Shown one piece after another: positions 1-5,109 of a DNA stretch of 5,109 bases (position 1 is its first letter; the number at the start of each line of letters is the position of its first letter). Source of the stretch: Actinomycetota bacterium (lineage in GTDB: Bacteria > Actinomycetota > Actinomycetes > Nanopelagicales > Nanopelagicaceae); contig WLMP01000070.1 in the NCBI GenBank assembly GCA_009700155.1, forward strand, positions 1 to 5,109, given 5' to 3'. The position numbers and the translations under genes are program-made. Below the pieces are notes generated by a model. The model was not told the origin of the DNA and ran no database searches. It worked only from the letters and a program-made list of their open reading frames with translations.

Positions 1-900
1 GCCAATAACTCGCTTAACTAGTTCTGCTCTAGTTGAATTTGGTTCATTTGCTAGAAAAGTAGAGGAAGAATCTTTCTGTTTTAGTGAATAATAAAGATAT
101 GCAGCTTTTCCACCCGGGCCTGCGCAAAGATCAAGCCATGAAAGACCCGCCTCGTGCGTTTTCATAAAATCCTCGACAACAATCTGGGATCCCCTATCTT
201 GCACTCCAGATCTTCTTTCAACTATCGGAGCAAAATCTGAAGGTATTACTGGGATATTGAAACCATTAATAAAACCTTCAATCTTGCTTGCTCTTAGCGA
301 TATAAATTCTTCGTGAGTTGATTTTGTAGGCCAACAAACTACATCTGGTGCCGCTGGAGTGTTATTTGCCACTAGAAGTTTTTCTACTTCATCCCAATTC
401 TTTAGTTGATCATAGAAAGCTGAAATTATCCACTCTGGATGACTATGGATAATAGAAAGTCTTTGCAAGTTTGATAAGTTCTCTAACTCACTCATATCGT
501 CTATATTTGCAGTTACTTTTCTCAAGATGGCGTTAACATACGAAGCTTTTGATTCACCTGCTACAAGCTTGGCTAATTCAACAGTTTCAGATACCGCAGC
601 ATGATCCTGTACTCGCATATCGGTAACCTGATGAATACCTATACGAAGTAAGTCAACTATTTTTGCGTCAAGCTCTGCTATTGGCCGATCTAAATACTTA
701 GAGGCTAAGTAATCATGCTTACCTTGCATTCTTAGTGTTCCGTATGCCAACTCTGTTACAAAGGCTTTATCTGCGGTCTTTAACTTTGATTTTGATAAAA
801 GCTCAGGCAATCGTAAATTAGCATAAGCCCCATCACGATTAACTTGAGAAACTAACTCATAGGCAACTAGCCTTGATTCGCTCGGATTCGGTTTACCCAA
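1..900 (-). CDS. rsmB: 16S rRNA (cytosine(967)-C5)-methyltransferase RsmB, C-terminus cut off by window edge
   Basis: I translated this frame by hand: it stays open for 300 codons from a TTG at 898-900 to the left edge. RsmB (Sun/Fmu) methylates C967 of 16S rRNA using S-adenosylmethionine. The N-terminal NusB-like RNA-binding domain is recognisable from ELAYGTLR (residues 50-57), AVSETVELAKLVAG (102-115), YVNAILRKV (121-129) and SHPEWI (153-158). The methyltransferase domain begins with VQDRGSQ (233-239), followed by the SAM-binding loop LDLCAGPGGK (256-265) and the acidic NE at 285-286. The family is usually about 430-480 residues, so roughly 130-180 residues are missing, including the two catalytic cysteine motifs, which therefore cannot be checked. 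The TTG is chosen because a stop lies in frame eight codons upstream and no ATG or GTG follows in the next 20 codons. It overlaps the end of fmt by 8 bases. Function is confident; the start is likely. Confidence 0.93.
   Translation of the reverse strand, partial: MGKPNPSESRLVAYELVSQVNRDGAYANLRLPELLSKSKLKTADKAFVTELAYGTLRMQGKHDYLASKYLDRPIAELDAKIVDLLRIGIHQVTDMRVQDHAAVSETVELAKLVAGESKASYVNAILRKVTANIDDMSELENLSNLQRLSIIHSHPEWIISAFYDQLKNWDEVEKLLVANNTPAAPDVVCWPTKSTHEEFISLRASKIEGFINGFNIPVIPSDFAPIVERRSGVQDRGSQIVVEDFMKTHEAGLSWLDLCAGPGGKAAYLYYSLKQKDSSSTFLANEPNSTRAELVKRVIG
893..900 (-). other. fmt/rsmB overlap, probable translational coupling
   Basis: The last codons of fmt (CTT GGG TAA) contain the TTG that opens rsmB one frame over, so the two genes share 8 bases. 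Upstream on the minus strand there is no AGGAGG-like sequence at a suitable distance. Together these suggest that ribosomes finishing fmt reinitiate on rsmB. The overlap is directly visible; coupling is inferred. Confidence 0.6.
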
Positions 901-1813
901 GATATAAACCCGTGCGTTTGGTTAATCCCCTAATAAACTCACTTGCACTCATTTGATTCCTACCAGATGGGGTTAGTCTTAATATTTCGATCGCTCCCAT
1001 ACCGGTTCCAACAAAAAAGCTTTCATCATTAATTAGCACCTCACCTACTTTTAGGTTTTGCTCCACATCTAAAACACTTAAAGAGTCTATTTTCAACCTT
1101 TGCTCATTAAAATTTGTCCAAACACCTGGGTTATGCGAGATTGCTCTGTATAGGTTGTAGATGCTATCTGCGCTTTTTTGCCAGTCAATTTTCCCATCAT
1201 TCTTAGTAAACTTTGGTGCAATACTCGCGCCATCAATTGGTTGTGGATGTGGTTCCTTCTGTGCATGGATTAACTCTAAGCATTCTAATGTTTTAGCTGC
1301 AGCAATATCACTTAATGCCAAGAGCACTTCATCAGACTTAGCTTTGCTATCTAGAACAACCTCATGGGTTAAGTAAATTGGTCCTGTGTCCATGCCCTTA
1401 TCTAGTTTGAAAATACTTATACCACTTGTCTTTTCTCCAGATAAAATCGCCCATTGGACTGGAGCAGCTCCCCGCCATTTCGGAAGTATTGAAAAATGGA
1501 CATTAATCCATCCAAATTCTGGTATTGACAGCAAATGCTCTGGAATGATTTTGCCAAATGCAATTGTTATTACTAGCTGTGGTGAGAGTTCATTAATCAG
1601 ATTCAATAGTTCAGAATCATTTGAGGGCTTATAAGTCTTAATCTTCTCATCACTTGCCCAAGCAGCTAAAGAGTTGGGCTCAATTTTTTGGCCTCTACCA
1701 ATTGGCTTATCTGGATTTGTAATTATTGCCAATAATTTATGCGTTTTACTTTGCTGGAGTAATGAAACTAATGGTTTAGCCAGTGGAGAAGATGAAGCGA
1801 CAATTAAATTCAA
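893..1813 (-). CDS. fmt: Methionyl-tRNA formyltransferase
   Basis: Fmt transfers a formyl group from 10-formyltetrahydrofolate to initiator Met-tRNA in the cytoplasm. From a TTG at 1811-1813 the protein is 306 residues, close to the usual length of about 310. The formyltransferase core carries NVHFSILPKWRGAAP (residues 104-118) and GMDTG (140-144). By family comparison N104, H106 and D142 are the catalytic residues. The segment NPDKPIGRGQKI (33-44) matches the basic loop that recognises tRNA. The C-terminal domain runs from about residue 205 to the end. The frame is open to an ATG at 1871-1873, but that start would add 20 residues unlike the family and overlap def by 59 bases, whereas MNLIVASSSP aligns with the usual MRLVFAGTPEF-type beginning. 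The usual AGTP turn is ASSS here, an oddity. The start is one base after the def stop, with no Shine-Dalgarno sequence, so translation is probably coupled to def. Confidence 0.95.
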   Translation of the reverse strand: MNLIVASSSPLAKPLVSLLQQSKTHKLLAIITNPDKPIGRGQKIEPNSLAAWASDEKIKTYKPSNDSELLNLINELSPQLVITIAFGKIIPEHLLSIPEFGWINVHFSILPKWRGAAPVQWAILSGEKTSGISIFKLDKGMDTGPIYLTHEVVLDSKAKSDEVLLALSDIAAAKTLECLELIHAQKEPHPQPIDGASIAPKFTKNDGKIDWQKSADSIYNLYRAISHNPGVWTNFNEQRLKIDSLSVLDVEQNLKVGEVLINDESFFVGTGMGAIEILRLTPSGRNQMSASEFIRGLTKRTGLYLG

Positions 1814-1814
1814 A

Positions 1815-2375
1815 TTACAAACCCAAGCCAAAAGTTGTGTGTGGAGAGACTTTAAATGTTGGCTTTGCACCATTTTCAGTAGCTAAGCCAAACCACTCTG
1901 ACTCGCGAATCTCTTTCATCGCAGTTTTTCGCTCTTCAGCCGTCATACGATCGATAAAAAGCACTCCGTTTAAATGATCTGTTTCATGTTGCAGGCATCT
2001 AGCTAGTAACTCTGTACCTTCAACAGTAACTGGATCTCCATGCATATTAAATCCCTTAGCAACTGCACGAAACGCACGTGGAGTGTTGTAGGAAAGATTT
2101 GGAAACGATAGGCATCCTTCATCGCCATCCTGAATTTCATCACTTAGATCTAGTGAAGGATTAATCAGATGCCCAAGCTCATCGTCGATGTCCCATACAA
2201 AGACTCTTAGCGGCACACCAATCTGTGGAGCAGCTAGACCCGCACCAGGTGCAGCCTGCATAGTTTCAGTTAAATCAGAAACTAACTGCCTTAGCTCTTT
2301 ATCAAAATCAACGACTTCAGTAGCAGGAGTAACTAGAACCGGATCTCCAAATAATCGTATAGGTTGAATTGCCAT
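1815..2375 (-). CDS. def: Peptide deformylase
   Basis: Def removes the N-formyl group from nascent proteins at the ribosome, reversing the modification made by Fmt, whose gene follows directly. The protein has 186 residues, normal for the family, with all three signature motifs: GAGLAAPQIG (44-53), EGCLS (86-90) and QHETDH (129-134). C88, H130 and H134 are the expected metal ligands, E131 the catalytic glutamate and Q51 the oxyanion-side glutamine. All key residues are present, so the enzyme should be active. The ATG at 2373-2375 gives MAIQPIRLFGDPVL, the usual start of the family, and is the only ATG start among the four complete starts in the window. It lies 26 bases after the priA stop, the largest gap here. 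No good Shine-Dalgarno sequence is seen. A TATCAT element just before the ATG may drive a leaderless transcript. Confidence 0.97.
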   Translation of the reverse strand: MAIQPIRLFGDPVLVTPATEVVDFDKELRQLVSDLTETMQAAPGAGLAAPQIGVPLRVFVWDIDDELGHLINPSLDLSDEIQDGDEGCLSFPNLSYNTPRAFRAVAKGFNMHGDPVTVEGTELLARCLQHETDHLNGVLFIDRMTAEERKTAMKEIRESEWFGLATENGAKPTFKVSPHTTFGLGL

Positions 2376-2381
2376 AGCGTA

Positions 2382-2387
2382 ATGATA
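2382..2387 (-). promoter_or_regulatory. Possible -10 element of a leaderless def promoter
   Basis: On the minus strand the hexamer TATCAT fits the actinobacterial -10 pattern TANNNT and occupies bases -12 to -7 relative to the A of the def ATG. That is the spacing expected if transcription began at or next to the start codon. It lies in the only intergenic gap longer than two bases, and def has no clear ribosome-binding site, both of which fit a leaderless mRNA. I find no convincing -35 box at 16-19 bases upstream, and six-base matches of this kind arise easily by chance in A/T-rich DNA, so this is only a candidate. Confidence 0.25.
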
Positions 2388-2401
2388 CTTCAGAACAGAG
2401 G

Positions 2402-4309
2402 CTAAATATCGAACTGATCAAAGCGAACCTTAAAAATGCCTTTTCCTTTAATACTCTGAACCTTTACTACATCATCGAGTAGATCAACAAGTTCACTGGC
2501 CTGTTCAAGTGGAGAACGAATAATCAACTTACTAAAATCATTCTTTAGAACCATTGGTCCGGTTACTTCATAAACAGAACTACTCCTAAGGTTTTCAGCA
2601 AATTTAGAGATATCTGCCTTCCTACCTTCCACTGATGCAACACGGTAATAAGGTGGTAACTTGGATTGTTTTCGCTCCTTAAGTTGATTCTTGGCTAAGT
2701 ACGATGAATCATTACGTAAAATTGATTGCACTAGTGGATGATTGTTCTGTAATGACATAAAAATCTCTGCTTCAGAACTAGCTTTGCAAAGAAGAGAAAA
2801 CCATAGATGTTTTGCTAGTTCTTCTGATCTTAATGTTGGTCTGTTGAAAATTCTCTCCCCATCTAACATAACAACGGCTGAGTATTCACCATTAGGTTCT
2901 GATCCTGCTGTGGCAAGAATTACATGTCTACCATCAGGTAAGTAATCGATCTGCTTGGTACCAGATGAAATAAGTATTGATGCCTTACTTAATGCTTTAC
3001 CTATTTCTTCAGCAGTTCGATCAATACCTTTAGATATCACATAAGGTCGACTATCACCGCAAAAATTGCACTTCCAATCATTATAAACTTTACAGCAAAG
3101 ATAACATTGAGGAATTTTCTTATCGCCATCTATCTGTAACTTTCCGCCACATTCACAGTTAGCTGTATTTCTACACTTACTGCATAGGAAAAGATTTGCA
3201 TAACCCTTCTCGGCTACAGAAACCAATACATTGCCATTGGTGAAAGCTTTTTTTATCTGCGCAATATAGGACAGACCATTATCACTTGTTCTGTAATTGT
3301 GCTTTACTGCTTTCTTATAGCCTTTACGTTTTAGCCATCCTAGATCCATCAATCTTTCGATCTCTAAAGAGTGCGAGGCAGAAATAAAGAGAAGGGAAGT
3401 ATCTGATGGCCTTAGTAAAGTTACATCACGAGTATTCCAACCAGGCGCATGAAGTTCATAATGTGAGTTATCTAAATCTGAAAGAACTATCACTGTGGCA
3501 TCCGGTGCCAGTGGTAGGAAAGATCCACTTCTGCTAGACAATATAACCCGAACAGTTTTATTGGATATTTTTAAGAAGTTTTTATATCTAATATTCTTCG
3601 GTATATGAGATCCGTACTCTGTGAAGTTATCACCAAAAAATGGTTGCAGTGCCCTCCTAAAGCTAATGAGGTCCTTTTCATCGGGTACTAGTAAAAGAAC
3701 CTGACCGATACTTGCTCTTAACTTCACAATTTCCAAAACAAACCAGATTGGATCTGTGCTTACTGGAAGATTTACTCCCCACCGAATTTTCTCTTTACTC
3801 TTTAACTGAGAATGATCTGCTCGCCCGATAATCCCTCGAATTTCATCTGAATTCGATGAATTAATCTCATTACTTTCTAGATCATTAAAGAAGTTTTCTT
3901 CCTTAACAACTCTGGGTGGTATGGCCTGCTTTAGTAAACTCCAAAAGCTTCCACCAAACCGATTTCTCACAAGCTCTATATGTTGCAGTATCGAAGGTTG
4001 GACTATTCCACTGGGTGATGAAATAGCGAGGATCGGTTTAACAACACGAGAGGCCTCATTGCGATCGCCTCGAGCAACGATTAATCCCTCTGTCTGACTA
4101 TGACCAAATTCAACTAGTACTTTTGTACCTATAGTTGCCAAGTTTGAAAGTTCCTCTGGCACTAGATAATCATAAATTCCTTCTAAATGTGAAACTGGGG
4201 TATCTACGAGAACTGATGCAAGCGGATTAGAAACTGCAGATAAATACTCTCTTTTACTCTTGCTGGATCCGATTGGTTTTTGGCGCTTTAACTTTAGTGG
4301 TTCAGACAC
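2402..4309 (-). CDS. priA: PriA-like primosomal protein N', helicase motifs degenerate
   Basis: The 635-residue protein is homologous to the replication-restart protein PriA, which binds stalled forks. An N-terminal 3'-end-binding-like domain spans about residues 28-95 (VDTPVSHLEGIYDYLVP at 35-51). The central helicase-like region lacks the Walker A GxGKT: the corresponding stretch near 174-190 reads EKIRWGVNLPVSTDPIW. The DEEH-type Walker B is replaced by SDLDNSHYE (277-285). A zinc-ribbon segment follows, with cysteines at 376, 379, 385, 387, 402, 405, 414 and 417. LPPYYRVA (551-558) and VTGPM (582-586) match the C-terminal PriA domain. Loss of ATPase motifs is typical of actinobacterial PriA, so the protein probably acts as a DNA-binding or loading factor, not as a helicase; that is inference. 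The start is GTG at 4307-4309, two bases after the metK stop, with no Shine-Dalgarno sequence. The first 27 residues are basic and poorly conserved, so a later start cannot be excluded. Confidence 0.88.
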   Translation of the reverse strand: MSEPLKLKRQKPIGSSKSKREYLSAVSNPLASVLVDTPVSHLEGIYDYLVPEELSNLATIGTKVLVEFGHSQTEGLIVARGDRNEASRVVKPILAISSPSGIVQPSILQHIELVRNRFGGSFWSLLKQAIPPRVVKEENFFNDLESNEINSSNSDEIRGIIGRADHSQLKSKEKIRWGVNLPVSTDPIWFVLEIVKLRASIGQVLLLVPDEKDLISFRRALQPFFGDNFTEYGSHIPKNIRYKNFLKISNKTVRVILSSRSGSFLPLAPDATVIVLSDLDNSHYELHAPGWNTRDVTLLRPSDTSLLFISASHSLEIERLMDLGWLKRKGYKKAVKHNYRTSDNGLSYIAQIKKAFTNGNVLVSVAEKGYANLFLCSKCRNTANCECGGKLQIDGDKKIPQCYLCCKVYNDWKCNFCGDSRPYVISKGIDRTAEEIGKALSKASILISSGTKQIDYLPDGRHVILATAGSEPNGEYSAVVMLDGERIFNRPTLRSEELAKHLWFSLLCKASSEAEIFMSLQNNHPLVQSILRNDSSYLAKNQLKERKQSKLPPYYRVASVEGRKADISKFAENLRSSSVYEVTGPMVLKNDFSKLIIRSPLEQASELVDLLDDVVKVQSIKGKGIFKVRFDQFDI

Positions 4310-4311
4310 TG

Positions 4312-5109
4312 CTAGTTAACTAATGATTTAAGTGCAGACGCACGATCAGTTCTCTCCCAAGTAAATTCTGGTAGCTCTCTGCCAAAATGACCATATGCGG
4401 CGGTCTTATTATAGATTGGACGAAGCAAATCTAGATCTCGAATGATTGCAGCTGGTCGCAGATCGAAAACTTCTTCGACGGCTTTACTAATTTTCTCTAG
4501 TGAGGTTTTTTCCGTACCAAAAGTTTCAATAAACAATCCAACTGGTTGGGCTTTTCCAATTGCATAAGCCACCTGTACTTCGCAGCGATCAGCTAAGCCT
4601 GCTGCAATAATATTTTTCGCAACCCACCGCATCGCATAAGCAGCAGAACGATCGACTTTGGAGGGATCCTTGCCAGAAAATGCACCGCCACCATGACGTG
4701 CCATTCCCCCATATGAATCCACAATTATCTTTCGACCAGTAAGTCCAGCATCACCCATCGGTCCACCGATTACAAACCTACCAGTTGGATTAATCAGAAC
4801 TTTTACATTACTAACATCAATACCTAGGTCTTTAATGATTGGAGCAATAACAAAGTTTTTTATCTCTGGCGTGAGTTTCTTCTCTAAATCCACATCATTT
4901 GAATGCTGGCTAGAGATAACAATTGTATTTAGCGCTACTGGCTTATCTCCTGAGTACTCAATTGTTACTTGCGTTTTACCATCTGGTCTTAAGTAAGGAA
5001 GTGATCCATCCTTACGAACCTTGGATAGTTGTTGAGCAAGTTTATGTGCTAATGAAATTGGCAGTGGCATTAGCTCTGGAGTATCGTTACTTGCATAACC
5101 AAACATTAA
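4312..5109 (-). CDS. metK: S-adenosylmethionine synthetase, N-terminus cut off by window edge
   Basis: MetK makes S-adenosylmethionine from ATP and methionine, releasing phosphate and pyrophosphate; it normally works as a tetramer in the cytoplasm. The window holds 265 codons, running off the right edge with the bases for Leu-Met-Phe-Gly, the LMFGYA of the conserved GAGDQGLMFGYA motif. The Met at 5104-5106 is therefore internal and not a start. About 130 residues are missing compared with the usual 390-405. Counting from that Met, further signatures are [16 protein letters not shown] (9-24), [20 protein letters not shown] (106-125), the phosphate-loop [19 protein letters not shown] (139-157) and AYGHFGRE (237-244), all well conserved. 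It ends in TAG at 4312-4314, two bases before the priA GTG. As the source of the methyl donor it supplies RsmB, encoded at the other end of the cluster. Confidence 0.98.
   Translation of the reverse strand, partial: LMFGYASNDTPELMPLPISLAHKLAQQLSKVRKDGSLPYLRPDGKTQVTIEYSGDKPVALNTIVISSQHSNDVDLEKKLTPEIKNFVIAPIIKDLGIDVSNVKVLINPTGRFVIGGPMGDAGLTGRKIIVDSYGGMARHGGGAFSGKDPSKVDRSAAYAMRWVAKNIIAAGLADRCEVQVAYAIGKAQPVGLFIETFGTEKTSLEKISKAVEEVFDLRPAAIIRDLDLLRPIYNKTAAYGHFGRELPEFTWERTDRASALKSLVN

Noticed and set aside
1814..1873. N-terminal extension of fmt from the ATG at 1873
   Set aside because: It would add 20 residues with no likeness to the family and overlap def by 59 bases; the family-like N-terminus begins at the TTG at 1813.
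1161..1977. Several open plus-strand frames opposite fmt and the end of def (1161-1376, 1386-1634, 1674-1886, 1783-1977)
   Set aside because: They lie antisense to genes with strong family motifs, are short, resemble no known protein and have no supporting start signals.
2742..2945. Open plus-strand frame opposite priA
   Set aside because: It is a 67-codon antisense frame inside priA with no recognisable domain; it is best explained as a shadow of the coding strand.
2402..4309. priA as a pseudogene because its ATPase motifs are missing
   Set aside because: The frame is intact, the zinc ribbon and terminal domains are kept, and loss of the helicase motifs is a known feature of actinobacterial PriA.
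5104..5106. ATG at 5106 as the start of metK
   Set aside because: The frame continues to the window edge with a Leu codon, giving the internal LMFGYA motif, and about 130 conserved N-terminal residues would be missing.
1..5109. A novel defence, mobile or biosynthetic system
   Set aside because: All coding space is taken by five recognisable housekeeping genes in a known conserved order. I see no direct-repeat arrays, inverted terminal repeats, integrase or transposase, or unexplained open frames.

Overview
The window is a tightly packed run of five genes, all read on the minus strand, so biological order is right to left: metK (5' end beyond the right edge) - priA - def - fmt - rsmB (3' end beyond the left edge). 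I see no genes on the plus strand, no RNA genes, no mobile elements, no CRISPR array and no terminator. Almost every base is coding; the only real gap is 26 bases between priA and def. The other junctions are a 2-base gap (metK/priA), a 1-base gap (def/fmt) and an 8-base overlap (fmt/rsmB), which is what a single polycistronic unit would look like.

The gene order metK-priA-def-fmt-rsmB and the character of the proteins point to Actinobacteria. The strongest protein evidence is the PriA homologue, which has lost the helicase ATP-binding motifs while keeping a zinc-ribbon segment. The DNA is A/T-rich (37% G+C in the one line I counted, roughly 40% by eye elsewhere). Low G+C, near-zero intergenic space and short proteins together suggest a streamlined planktonic actinobacterium such as the freshwater acI / Nanopelagicales lineage. 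That assignment is an inference; I cannot run a phylogeny.

The genes share a methionine, formyl-methionine and methylation theme. MetK makes S-adenosylmethionine, the methyl donor used by RsmB on 16S rRNA. Fmt puts the formyl group on initiator Met-tRNA and Def removes it from the finished nascent chain. PriA is the outlier, with a presumed role in replication restart. This is a conserved housekeeping neighbourhood, and I found no sign of a novel system in it.

The points most worth a second look are small: the degenerate PriA with an unusual Cys-x-Cys in its zinc ribbon, the consecutive non-ATG starts (GTG for priA, TTG for fmt and rsmB) without Shine-Dalgarno sequences, and a possible leaderless promoter directly in front of def.
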